Shown piece after piece: positions 1-7,364 of a stretch of DNA of 38,583 nucleotides. The notes beneath the pieces are model-generated. The model was not told the DNA's origin. It was given only the letters and a program-made list of their open reading frames with translations, and did not search any database. Both the position numbers and the translations under genes were made by a program. Position 1 is the stretch's first letter. Each line of letters begins with the position of its first letter. This DNA is from an uncultured Rhodopila sp. (GTDB taxonomy: Bacteria; Pseudomonadota; Alphaproteobacteria; Acetobacterales; Acetobacteraceae): NCBI RefSeq assembly GCF_903944925.1, contig NZ_CAJATU010000014.1, forward strand, positions 1-38,583, written 5' to 3'.

Positions 1-181
1 CCGCAACCGTCTCGCCCAGATCTTTCAGCGATTTGACGCCGTGCATCGCAAGCGCGGCTTCATTGGCCCAGGCAATCGTCTGGTCCGGATTGACTGCGAT
101 GATGCCCTCGGGAAGCTCCGCGATGATCTGCTGGAGCTGTGTCCGGTCGGTGCGCGTCGCGTGTTTGATAGTGTCCGTCAT
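1..181 (-). CDS. PAS-domain signalling protein, N-terminal fragment
   Basis: The reverse strand is open from an ATG at 181 to the left edge, giving 60 residues and no stop. It begins MTDTIKHATRTDRTQ and continues with LPEGIIAVNPDQTIAWANEA, the typical opening of a PAS sensor fold (a hydrophobic strand, a D/N turn, then 'WANEA'). PAS domains bind small ligands or cofactors and usually sit in front of a kinase, a cyclase/phosphodiesterase or a DNA-binding domain. The output domain lies outside the window, so the type of signalling cannot be stated. The gene is transcribed away from the plasmid transfer functions and has no visible link with them. Confidence 0.7.
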   Translation of the reverse strand, partial: MTDTIKHATRTDRTQLQQIIAELPEGIIAVNPDQTIAWANEAALAMHGVKSLKDLGETVA

Positions 182-426
182 ACCCTCGCAACGCACCAGC
201 GGCTTTTGCGTCCGGGTTGAAACGTCAAAAATAGGGCCACGGGCACCGCATGGGCCGAGCCTGCATCAGCTTGAGGTCCGCTTCTACAGGGGCTCGCAGG
301 AGCCGCCGGCCGCCAGCGAGCGCTGGCGAGCCAAGATCCACCCCGGCGGAATTCAGCCTTCAGAAGTTCAAACTCAACAACGCTTGTCGCCGGTCATCGG
401 AACACTCACTGGCAGGGGTTAACCCG

Positions 427-675
427 TCAGCCCCTATTACCGGGCTTCAATCCCCCGAAGGCACCGAACAGCTTGGCGAACGCCCGCTGCATCTGCTCGG
501 GCGTCATCGGCATCCACGCCTTCAGTAGCGCCTCCGGCGTGGTTGCCTCGACGGCGCTCTCCATGCGCTGCTGGAGTTTCTCCATTGCCGCCTGCTGCAT
601 GGGTACGACATCGGGTAGGCCAAGAAACCGGCGGGCCTCCTCGGGCGTGCAGTCGACTTCGACGGTGACCTTCAC
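427..675 (-). CDS. DUF6489 family protein
   Basis: An 82-residue protein opening with KVTVEVDCTPEEARRFLGLP, the conserved start of the DUF6489 family of small alphaproteobacterial proteins. A predicted amphipathic helix follows (PMQQAAMEKLQQRMESAVEA), then a second one near MTPEQMQRAFAKLFGAF. There is no signal peptide or membrane segment, so it should be cytoplasmic. The first codon is GTG at 675-673, with AGGAAC about nine bases upstream as ribosome site. The function of the family is not known; the helices would suit a small oligomerising protein. The reading frame and family are seen directly; no role is claimed. Confidence 0.85.
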   Translation of the reverse strand: MKVTVEVDCTPEEARRFLGLPDVVPMQQAAMEKLQQRMESAVEATTPEALLKAWMPMTPEQMQRAFAKLFGAFGGLKPGNRG

Positions 676-1045
676 AATGCGGTTCCTGTTCGAAAGGCCC
701 CTCGGCGATCAAGGGCGAAGACAGCGAAACGAGGAAAGCCGACACGACCTCGCCGCGGCATCAACGCAGCCGGTTCAGTTTCTGATCGCTCACCTGGAAC
801 ACTCCCGTCATCCACATCACTCCTAACGCCGGAATGACAACAGCCTTGCCTTTGTGACATTTCTATCGGGGACGCGAGTCCCCTGCCATGCCGCCCGGCA
901 TCGCTGAGTATCCAGCCGAAAATGGGTGGCTTACCGTAAAATCACAGAGCTGCGGGGAGGCACACAAATCTCCGGGCGCGGATCAGGCGCCGCCGCGGCG
1001 CGACAGCAAGCCGCGCCGCAGCCGGAGACGGCTCACAAGAACTAC
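676..1045. other. Non-coding stretch with a GNRA-capped hairpin
   Basis: No convincing gene is seen in these 370 bases; the open frames here are short and lack ribosome sites. The one clear structure is a perfect 6-bp stem closed by a four-base GCGA loop at 868-883 (GGGGAC GCGA GTCCCC). GCGA is a GNRA tetraloop, so the hairpin would be very stable as RNA. It has no T-run on either side, so it is not an obvious intrinsic terminator. Confidence 0.4.
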
Positions 1046-1303
1046 TTACTGGGACTGTTTCCCAGCCGACCCGGTGGCGGCCTGATTGCCGACCGCGCCC
1101 TGCCCCGACCCGGATACATCCTGTTTCTGTTCATAGCCGTTATTGGTCGATTTCATCGAATTGCCGTTACTTTGCTCGCTCGTTTTGCCGCTCTTCATCG
1201 TCGCGTTTCTATCCGTCGATGAACTGTTGGGCTGCGCCGTCGCGCTGACAACCGAGAGGGCGATTAAGCCGGCCGCTGTCATGAAAAAGCGTGATTTCCG
1301 CAT
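1046..1303 (-). CDS. Small exported hypothetical protein
   Basis: An 85-residue protein. The start at 1303 is chosen because the ATG follows a good ribosome site (GGAGGGACAG) and gives a clean Sec signal peptide: a basic MRKSR, a hydrophobic core (FFMTAAGLIALSVVS), then ATAQ with likely cleavage after ATA. A frame extension further upstream lacks these features. The mature part is low-complexity and polar, rich in Ser, Asn, Gln, Gly and Lys, with no recognisable domain and no Cys. It is probably periplasmic or secreted and disordered. No function can be assigned. Confidence 0.65.
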   Translation of the reverse strand: MRKSRFFMTAAGLIALSVVSATAQPNSSSTDRNATMKSGKTSEQSNGNSMKSTNNGYEQKQDVSGSGQGAVGNQAATGSAGKQSQ

Positions 1304-1566
1304 CCTGTCCCTCCGATTTGCCTGTCTGCCAATCGAACGCTCGGACCCTGCCCCCCGCACTGCACCATCACAAAGAATCAACGGCGCCTGAACTCAGGCA
1401 GCGGCGCTCCTTCCGTCCCCGCCTCCAGCGCCGCGACGTCGGCTTCGAGCTGAGCGAGCAACTACGTCAGCGCCTCGACGAGTTCGACCGCATAACATCG
1501 ATATATGGCAAGTCGGCGCACGCGTTCGCGAGCAAGGCCGGACCACGGCGGAGTCCATCGGGGCCC

Positions 1567-2427
1567 TCAGCCCGCTTGCTGGAGACGATTGCCGTTCGCC
1601 AGGATCGCGCGGGCGAGCGCCGCGGCGGGGCCGCGCAGTCCGGTTCCGGCACCCGTCACGACGAATTCCACATCGGCAAGCTCCGGCAAGCGATGGGATG
1701 CCTTCATCTCCACCAGGCCGTCCGGGATCAAACCGCGTGCGCATACGGTGACCCCCAGGCCGGCCAATGCGGCGGCGCGCAAGCCGCTGAGGCTGCCGCT
1801 GGTGCAGGCGATGCGCCAGGTCCGGCCGTGCCGCTCCAGCGTCTCGAGCGCCACCGAGCGGGTGATGCTTGGCGCGGTGTAGAGGATCAGCGGCACCGGC
1901 GCGGCAACATCGATGTGCGTGGCGGCCGCGCCGACCCAGGCCAACCGGTCGCGCCAGACCAATTGGCCGCGAGCGTCCCCCGCCGGCCGCTTGGCCAGCA
2001 CAAGGTCGAGTTCTCCGGCCTCCATGTGTTCGTACAATCTCGCGCTGACCCCGACGCTCAGTTCCAGGTCGACCAGCGCGTGCTCCCGGACGAACTCGCG
2101 CAGCAGTTCGGGCAAGCGGGTGCTGACGAAATCCTCCGAGGTGCCGAACCGCAACCGGCCACGCAGGCGGGAGCCGGCGAAATACCGGCGGGCGCGATCG
2201 GCGGTATCGAGGATCGAGCGGGCAAACCCGGTCATCGCCTCGCCGTCCGCGGTCAGCCGCACCGAATGGGTGTCGCGGACGAACAGACGCCGACCGGCGG
2301 CGGCCTCCAGCTTGCTGATGTGCTGGCTGACGGTGGACTGCTGCAGGCCGAGACGACGGCCGGCCTCGGTGAAGTTGCGGGTCTGCGCGACGGCGAGGAA
2401 GCTCTCGAGATGGGTTGGCTCGAACAT
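1567..2427 (-). CDS. LysR family transcriptional regulator
   Basis: A 286-residue regulator of usual LysR length. The N-terminal winged helix-turn-helix is clear (HLESFLAVAQTRNFTEAGRR, then QQSTVSQHISKLE), followed by a periplasmic-binding-like effector domain (RGRLRFGTSEDFVSTRLPEL, GELDLVLAKRP, GLGVTVCARGL). The start at 2427 has GGGAG six bases upstream; an in-frame start 11 codons earlier is less likely. It is divergent from the carrier gene at 2573, and the roughly 145 bases between them should hold both promoters and the LysR operator. By the usual logic of divergent lysR pairs it controls the carrier gene in response to an unknown small ligand. Confidence 0.93.
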   Translation of the reverse strand: MFEPTHLESFLAVAQTRNFTEAGRRLGLQQSTVSQHISKLEAAAGRRLFVRDTHSVRLTADGEAMTGFARSILDTADRARRYFAGSRLRGRLRFGTSEDFVSTRLPELLREFVREHALVDLELSVGVSARLYEHMEAGELDLVLAKRPAGDARGQLVWRDRLAWVGAAATHIDVAAPVPLILYTAPSITRSVALETLERHGRTWRIACTSGSLSGLRAAALAGLGVTVCARGLIPDGLVEMKASHRLPELADVEFVVTGAGTGLRGPAAALARAILANGNRLQQAG

Positions 2428-2572
2428 GCGGCTCCCGGTTATCGTGACTTGCGATGACAATAACGCCGGTCAGAGTGGTTCACAATGAGGCCGCGCCGGC
2501 TCAATTTGCCACCGCGGATCGGACGCACCGTGCGGGCGCGTCCAGTCACTCTCGCAAGACTGGACCGAGGCG

Positions 2573-3592
2573 ATGAACCCGAAGGCGCTGCTATCCCGGC
2601 TACCGGTCGATCCCTATATCGCGGCGATCGTCGGCATGGTCGGCCTGGCATCGGTGTTGCCGGCGCACGACGGCGGTGCGGTCGCTGCCGGGTATGCCAC
2701 CGATGCCGCTATCGCCCTGCTGTTTTTCCTGCATGGGGCACGGCTCTCGCCGGAGGCGGCGTTGGCGGGTGCATGGCACTGGCGGCTGCATGTCGTGGTG
2801 ATGGCCTCGACGTTCGTCGTGTTTCCGGCGCTGGGTCTTGGCGCGAGGGCGCTGTTTCCCGGGCTGCTGACGCCACCGCTTTGGACGGGTGTGATTCTGC
2901 TCTGCGCCCTGCCTTCGACCGTCCAGTCGTCGATCGCGTTCACCTCGATCGCCCGCGGCAACGTGCCGGCCGCGCTCTGCGCCGCAACCGCGTCCAACCT
3001 GCTGGGCATGGGATTGACGCCATTGCTGATCGGGCTGCTGCTCAATGCGCAGGGCGGCTTCTCGGTGCAGGGTGCCGGCGACATCGTCCTTCAGCTTCTG
3101 CTGCCGTTCGCCGCCGGCCAGCTTGCGCGGCGCTGGATCGGCGACCGGGCTTTGCGGCACAAGACACTGCTCGGTCTGGTGGATCGCGGATCGATCCTGC
3201 TGGTGGTCTATGCCGCCTTCAGCCAGGGCGTGACGCAGGGCATCTGGCACCAGGTCAGCCCGGTCGATCTGGGACGACTGGTGGCGGTGGATGCTGCGTT
3301 GCTGGCGGCGGTGCTGGCGATTACCACGTATGGCAGCCGCCTTTTGGGCTTCTCCCGCGCCGATGAGGTGACGATCGTCTTCTGCGGCTCCAAAAAGAGC
3401 CTGGCGAGCGGTCTGCCGATGGCGACCGTGCTGTTGGCCGGCCAGCCGATCGGCCTGATCGTGCTGCCGCTGATGCTGTTTCACCAGATCCAGTTGATGG
3501 TGTGTGCCACGTTGGCGAAGCGCTACGCCAGCGCCGGCCGGAGTGCACCGGTGCGGGCGCCCGGCGGCGAAATCGCAAGGGCGTTGCGATAG
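2573..3592 (+). CDS. Bile acid:sodium symporter family transporter (YfeH-like)
   Basis: A 339-residue integral membrane protein with about nine or ten hydrophobic segments, beginning MNPKALLSRLPVDPYIAAIV. It matches the SBF-like branch of the bile acid:sodium symporter family: LFFLHGARLSPEAALAG in helices 2-3, LLCALPSTVQSSIAFTSIA, GNVPAALCAATASNLLGMGL, and FCGSKKSLASGLPMA near the C-terminus. These are the crossover regions that bind sodium and substrate in the family. The substrate is not known; members of this branch rarely carry bile acids in free-living bacteria. The LysR gene is divergent. The pair looks like a transport cargo module unrelated to conjugation. Confidence 0.9.
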   Translation: MNPKALLSRLPVDPYIAAIVGMVGLASVLPAHDGGAVAAGYATDAAIALLFFLHGARLSPEAALAGAWHWRLHVVVMASTFVVFPALGLGARALFPGLLTPPLWTGVILLCALPSTVQSSIAFTSIARGNVPAALCAATASNLLGMGLTPLLIGLLLNAQGGFSVQGAGDIVLQLLLPFAAGQLARRWIGDRALRHKTLLGLVDRGSILLVVYAAFSQGVTQGIWHQVSPVDLGRLVAVDAALLAAVLAITTYGSRLLGFSRADEVTIVFCGSKKSLASGLPMATVLLAGQPIGLIVLPLMLFHQIQLMVCATLAKRYASAGRSAPVRAPGGEIARALR

Positions 3593-3757
3593 GTCGGCTA
3601 TCGGGCCAGCCTCGCCGGCAAGCTTCATACCTCCAGCAGCGGAAATGGGGTCTGCATCCGGGAACGGTGAACACGACGCCTCCCGCTGTCACCGGATCTG
3701 ACCGCGGCGGGGCAGGGGAGGGCGGCCAGCCGGCCGCCGGCTATCGTCTCGGCGCTC

Positions 3758-4189
3758 CTATTTGCGCTTTGGACGACCGGGCTTTTTCTTCGGCGGGGGC
3801 GGCGCGTCAACCTTTCGTCCCAACCCGGTTGCCTTGGCAAACGCCGATCTCTTCGCGGCATACTCGGCGGCGACCATCGGGTAGGACGATGGCAAGCTCC
3901 ACTTCGTCCGGTAGTCATCCGGGGTCATCTCATGATCAGCCGAGAGATGCCGCTTCAGCGTCTTGAAGCTCCCGCCGCAATCGAGACATACCAGATGGTC
4001 ATCGAAGACCGATTTCTCCGCCGCCACCGCAGGCTCCGGCGCCGGCGGTTCGACCGGCGGTTGCCCGATGGTTGCGAGCGCCTGACGAACCTCCCTGATC
4101 AAACCGGGTATTTGTACTGCCTCCACATCGTTGGCGCGGAGGTAAGCCGATACGACATTGACAGTCAGGCTGATAATCCGGTCGTCCAC
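3758..4189 (-). CDS. mucR: MucR/Ros family zinc-finger transcriptional regulator
   Basis: A 143-residue DNA-binding protein of the Ros/MucR family. The zinc finger is C68-x2-C71-x9-H81-x4-H86 (CLDCGG, then KTLKRHLSADH), followed by the family signature MTPDDYRTKWSLP and YPMVAAEYAAKRSAFAKATG. The N-terminal 45 residues form the helical region that drives oligomerisation in relatives. A basic proline-rich tail (PPPPKKKPGRPKRK) includes an AT-hook-like GRPKRK. MucR proteins silence AT-rich genes, including virulence, exopolysaccharide and plasmid functions, so it may act as a plasmid-borne silencer. A carrier gene and about 165 bases without a gene precede its 3' end. Confidence 0.93.
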   Translation of the reverse strand: MDDRIISLTVNVVSAYLRANDVEAVQIPGLIREVRQALATIGQPPVEPPAPEPAVAAEKSVFDDHLVCLDCGGSFKTLKRHLSADHEMTPDDYRTKWSLPSSYPMVAAEYAAKRSAFAKATGLGRKVDAPPPPKKKPGRPKRK

Positions 4190-4605
4190 AAAATAGGTCT
4201 CCGAAAGGCTTTAGCGTCATACGCAATCGGTGACTACCTGTCGATCCAGGAAACGCCTCGCCGGTGGGGTCGGATCGTGCTTGCAACCCCCATTGATACC
4301 GACCCGCACGGGATCGATCACCCCGGGCCATCCTCTCCGTTGAGCGTCTGAATATACCAAGGTTTTCAGCCGGGTTCGAAATGTCGAAGTCGATGGTCCG
4401 TGAAATACCGCATCATCACGCATCCCGGCGAGCTCGCCGTCCGCGCCGGCTTTGCCGCACTGATCTGCAGTGACACGGTGACTTTCCGCGACAACGCCCG
4501 TCTCGCTGCCGTCGAAATTGTTCGCTTCGTCTGCCCCGGTCTGGCCGGGAGTCTCAAAGTGCTCCTCGTCATGGTGTCCTCTGCTGCGGCGATCTCCCAT
4601 GTTGG
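4190..4605. other. Stretch without a confident gene
   Basis: About 415 bases between the mucR start and the 3' end of the next minus-strand gene. The mucR promoter must lie at its left end. Open frames exist on both strands. A plus-strand frame from a GTG at 4400 starts VKYRIITHPGELAVRAG and has high G/C third positions, but it runs antisense through the next gene with degrading quality. I do not call it. It could be a remnant of a lost gene. Confidence 0.3.
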
Positions 4606-4857
4606 TCAGCGAAGATGTGTCGCGGCCTCCGGGAAGGAAGCCTTCAGGAACGCCGGCGGGGTACGGCGGCGGGGGCAGGGGTGTGCAAGGTGGAAATCGA
4701 CAAGGGCTTCCAGCCACTCCGCGACATCCGGGTCGATTTGTCCGGACCCGCTGCGCCAGCGTTGGACAGTGGTTTTATGCTCATTGGACCGGCGCGCGAG
4801 TTCGGCAGCGCTCCAGCCGAGGATGATCAGACAGCGTTCAAGGCGATAGGCGGACAT
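4606..4857 (-). CDS. Small helix-turn-helix protein
   Basis: An 83-residue protein starting MSAYRLERCLIILGWSAAEL. The segment SAAELARRSNEHKTTVQRWR reads as a helix-turn-helix (an XRE/Cro-like recognition helix with TTVQRW), followed by DPDVAEWLEALVDFHLAHP. It is related to the N-terminal half of the protein at 5430-5810: both show R-L-x2-C-L-x2-L-x-W near the start, then E-L-A-R-R and a W-L-E helix. The start at 4857 is the first ATG that begins with the conserved motif; the ribosome site is weak and a longer frame exists upstream. It is probably a small plasmid regulator. Its target is unknown. Confidence 0.6.
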   Translation of the reverse strand: MSAYRLERCLIILGWSAAELARRSNEHKTTVQRWRSGSGQIDPDVAEWLEALVDFHLAHPCPRRRTPPAFLKASFPEAATHLR

Positions 4858-5057
4858 GTGTCCGTTTTGAACACATTCGGCTGATTCGCCGTCACTGAAA
4901 CGGGATGGAGCGTGACGATGGTCCGATTCGGGGAGGTGCAGCAAATGCTCGCGCCCTTCTTTGCGATCCGGCGCGGCGCCAACCGAAACCATGACGCAAC
5001 GTGCGGCCGGATGTTACGCAGCACCATCGGAGCGGAAAAGCCGGCGGGGTTGCGGCT

Positions 5058-5324
5058 CTAACGGGACGAATCAAGCGGCGGTATCGTCTTTTCCAGCGCC
5101 GCGAGAATAACCGCTTGCGATGTCACGTTCCGCCGCAGCGCGATGGCGCGGCGCCCGGCTTCAACGGCAACGCGCTCGGCCATCTCGACGGGCATGCGGA
5201 CATTGATGGCCACCGTGTCCACCGGCGGGCGGCCCCGCTGAGGCTTGACGGGCGCCACCGATGCGCCGGCACGAGCCGAGAGCGGTGGTGCGGGAGGCGC
5301 GGACTTGGATGGTTTGGCCGGCAT
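5058..5324 (-). CDS. Ribbon-helix-helix-like DNA-binding protein
   Basis: An 88-residue protein. The N-terminal half is basic, proline/alanine-rich and likely flexible (MPAKPSKSAPPAPP). The C-terminal half, DTVAINVRMPVEMAERVAVE followed by ALRRNVTSQAVILAALEK, has the strand-helix-helix pattern of ribbon-helix-helix proteins such as CopG, ParG and MetJ, where the INVRMP strand would enter the DNA major groove. The start at 5324 is chosen because GGGAGGGAG lies 11 bases upstream and ends a duplicated leader (5336-5416). Plasmid proteins of this type usually autoregulate copy number, partition or antitoxin genes. No toxin partner is seen next to it. Confidence 0.65.
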   Translation of the reverse strand: MPAKPSKSAPPAPPLSARAGASVAPVKPQRGRPPVDTVAINVRMPVEMAERVAVEAGRRAIALRRNVTSQAVILAALEKTIPPLDSSR

Positions 5325-5335
5325 TCGCGATATTG

Positions 5336-5416
5336 CTCCCTCCCGTCGTGGCTCTCGCGACCATCGCCGGGGTGAGAGGATTACATCATCGTTTCCGGCT
5401 TTATGCAACCATAAAA
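5336..5416 (-). promoter_or_regulatory. Duplicated 81-base leader, copy 1
   Basis: This 5' region of the ribbon-helix-helix gene aligns without gaps to 7006-7086 on the other strand, with about 67 of 81 bases identical by my hand count. The core ATGATGTAATCCTCTCAC (5372-5389) is identical in both. The unit starts with a TTGCATAA element that could be a -10 box, contains a GCGA-N3-TCGC inverted repeat, and ends in the purine-rich ribosome site 11 bases before the start codon. CCTCTC in the core could pair with GGGAGG of the ribosome site, which would suit translational control. Confidence 0.6.
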
Positions 5417-5429
5417 CTATAGTTTCTCG

Positions 5430-5810
5430 CTACAGCGCGGCTTCCGGCAGACCCTCCGGCCGCCGCCTTCCCGACTCCCAGCCGACCGGTTCCGGCAACG
5501 CGGCATGGATGGTTGCCAGGGTTTCGAGCAAAGCGGCCTCCTCGTCCGTCAGCGGACGCATGCCACGGGGATAGCGCACGAACCGCCCCTGATCGCACCC
5601 CAATTGCCTGGCGATGTCGCGCAGCTCCGGCGACAACGTGCCATGCACGGCGGCCAACATTTCCAGCCAGGCGGCCAGGCTCTCATGCACCGGTCGCTTG
5701 CCGGTGCCCATCTGCCGGATGGTGCCGCTATCGCACTTCAGCCGCCGCGCCAATTCGCGCAACGTCCACTCAAGCACATCAAGGCATTCCCGAAGTCTTG
5801 TCGGCGTCAT
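5430..5810 (-). CDS. Tandem helix-turn-helix regulator-like protein
   Basis: A 126-residue protein with two related segments. The first, MTPTRLRECLDVLEWTLREL then ARRLKCDSGTIRQMGTGKRP, and the second, LRDIARQLGCDQGRFVRYPR, each look like a helix-turn-helix and are each followed by a hydrophobic helix (SLAAWLEMLAAVHG and EEAALLETLATIHAAL). So it appears to be an internal duplication of the fold seen singly at 4606-4857. The start at 5810 matches the N-terminus of that shorter relative; the upstream extension in frame is composition-poor. It ends just upstream of the leader of the ribbon-helix-helix gene. Role unknown; a small plasmid regulator is likely. Confidence 0.6.
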   Translation of the reverse strand: MTPTRLRECLDVLEWTLRELARRLKCDSGTIRQMGTGKRPVHESLAAWLEMLAAVHGTLSPELRDIARQLGCDQGRFVRYPRGMRPLTDEEAALLETLATIHAALPEPVGWESGRRRPEGLPEAAL

Positions 5811-5999
5811 GGCCGGCAGTTCTGCCGAGGATGCCGGCCGGCTGCAATGCCCTGATGGACGACCGCCACGAACAGCCCAAGACCCCCGGGGCACCCCGGC
5901 CTCGCCAGTCCGGGATGCGGTTACCAGCCTTTGAACAGTCCTGTTTGCACGCGCGGTGCGGCATGAACGGGCGGGGATCGCTGTCCCCGCCCGGGTTGT

Positions 6000-6866
6000 T
6001 CAGGCTGCCGCCTTGAGTTGCGCCATCCGCTCGCCGAGCACCCACAGCGCCCGGTTCAACTTCACATCCTGATCGATGCCGCGGACTTCGCGGGTGGTCA
6101 CGCGGCGAGGACGGTTGTTCGCGTCTCGCCCCCAGGCTGACAGGCCGCCGCGAATTACGTTCTCGTGAAGCACGTTGGTCGTGGTCCACAGGTCGTTGCT
6201 CCGATCGGCCGAGCGCCGGACGGTCAGCATCTGATCCGGCCGGACCGGCGTTTCCACATTGCCGTCCGCGTCGGCGAACCGCAGGACATGCGCCGCTTCC
6301 GCCATCGCCATCCGTTCGTCGGATTTCAGGGTAACGCCTGCCCACTCGTCAGCCGCCACCAGCGCCCGCTTGGATTCTTCGAGAACCGTATAGCTGCCCT
6401 CGATGACCTCGCTGACGACATCGCCTTTGTGCGGCACTTTGACCGTGGCGAGTTCGCGATCCTCGACGATCATGCCGTTGAGGCAGACCAGCCGGAGCAT
6501 TCCGGCCATGATCTGATAGGCGCTGGTGCCGTCGTGGCTGTTGACCAGCACGACTTCCGGGAAGGTTTCGCCGATCCGCCGCAGCGCCGGCCCCTGTCCC
6601 TGGAAACGGAAGCGAATCAGATGTTTCGTAAAGTCGGCCTTTCCGGCGATGCGCGACCGGCCTTGCTTGGCAAACACCGGCAGGAAGCCCTGCGCACGCA
6701 AACCGTCGATCACCTCGCTGGTCGGAATGTAGGTGTAACGGGCGCTGCGGCTTTCATGCGCCTGCGTAGCGAACGCCGAAGGCGCCAGTCGCGCAATCTG
6801 ATCGTTACTTAAGACCTCGCGACCCGTGCGGGCGTTGAAGGAATAGCGAGAATCAATGAATGACAT
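6000..6866 (-). CDS. DUF932 domain protein
   Basis: A 288-residue cytoplasmic protein of the DUF932 family, found on plasmids, phages and integrative elements. Characteristic stretches are PTSEVIDGLRAQGFLPVFAK near residue 50, then EVVLVNSHDGTSAYQIMAGM, LRLVCLNGMIV, and a C-terminal DLWTTTNVLHENVIRGGLSA followed by a basic linker. The length is usual for the family. The start is ATG at 6866 with a modest AAAGG upstream. It is divergent from the ParB-like gene, across a comparatively AT-rich stretch around 6920-7030. The biochemical role is not settled; the family is often near ParB-like and anti-restriction genes on mobile DNA. Confidence 0.9.
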   Translation of the reverse strand: MSFIDSRYSFNARTGREVLSNDQIARLAPSAFATQAHESRSARYTYIPTSEVIDGLRAQGFLPVFAKQGRSRIAGKADFTKHLIRFRFQGQGPALRRIGETFPEVVLVNSHDGTSAYQIMAGMLRLVCLNGMIVEDRELATVKVPHKGDVVSEVIEGSYTVLEESKRALVAADEWAGVTLKSDERMAMAEAAHVLRFADADGNVETPVRPDQMLTVRRSADRSNDLWTTTNVLHENVIRGGLSAWGRDANNRPRRVTTREVRGIDQDVKLNRALWVLGERMAQLKAAA

Positions 6867-7005
6867 GTCGTAAGCCTTTGCTCACTAGGCCGTAGGCACC
6901 ATGCCTTCGCCTGAAGTGGAATATGGCGGAATTTCAGGGATTTGACAAGATAAATAACGCTAGGAATCTTTGATAACATTATATTTATCGACATTAAATG
7001 TGTGA

Positions 7006-7086
7006 CTTTATGATTGTATAACGCCGAAAGAAATGATGTAATCCTCTCACTCCGGCGATAGTCGCGGGAGCCATAACAGGAGGGAG
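7006..7086 (+). promoter_or_regulatory. Duplicated 81-base leader, copy 2
   Basis: Second copy of the leader at 5336-5416, here on the plus strand. The identical core is at 7033-7050. The possible -10 element reads TTGTATAA (7014-7021). An imperfect hairpin, CTCCGGCGA TAG TCGCGGGAG, covers the GCGA-N3-TCGC repeat in this copy. The unit ends in GGAGGGAG, about 10 bases before the ATG at 7097, so start spacing is nearly the same as in copy 1. The downstream genes are unrelated, so the leader was duplicated apart from its gene. Confidence 0.6.
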
Positions 7087-7096
7087 TTGCCCCCTT

Positions 7097-7300
7097 ATGC
7101 AAAATTCCAGATGCTTTTATGTCTACTAGCAGCAAACTTCGCGCCAGCTTTTCGCCTTCCAGACCGACGTCCATGCCGCCGACCCGGTTGAGGCGCGGCA
7201 GGAATTCCAAAGACGATTTCCGCGGGATTTCGTTATCGGCGTGAAAGAAGCGGCCGGTTGGGACGGCCGCATGCTGCACGGCGGGCGTTGGCTGGCCTGA
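7097..7300 (+). pseudogene. Short gene interrupted by an in-frame amber codon
   Basis: An ATG at 7097, correctly spaced from a strong ribosome site, opens a frame of 68 codons ending in TGA at 7298-7300. Codon 11 (7127-7129) is TAG. Before it the frame reads MQNSRCFYVY; after it the frame continues QLFAFQTDVHAADPVEARQE, then RRFPRDFVIGVKEAAGWDGR and a final HGGRWLA. The part after TAG has normal amino-acid composition and mostly G/C third positions, so it looks like real coding sequence. It is either a nonsense-mutated gene, a sequencing error, or a suppressed stop. The family is not recognised. It lies directly upstream of the ParB-like gene in the same direction. Confidence 0.5.
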
Positions 7301-7364
7301 TCCAAACCCTGCGACACTGCCGGGGCGGGCAGTCCCGGCGGATCAGCAAACGGAGTTCTTTTCC

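Noticed and set aside
1291..2457. A 388-codon plus-strand open frame
   Set aside because: Antisense to the LysR gene, which has clear family motifs and a ribosome site.
4400..4849. Plus-strand frame opening VKYRIITHPGELAVRAG
   Set aside because: The first 60 codons look plausible, but no ribosome site is seen and the rest is antisense to the helix-turn-helix gene; kept only as a possible remnant.
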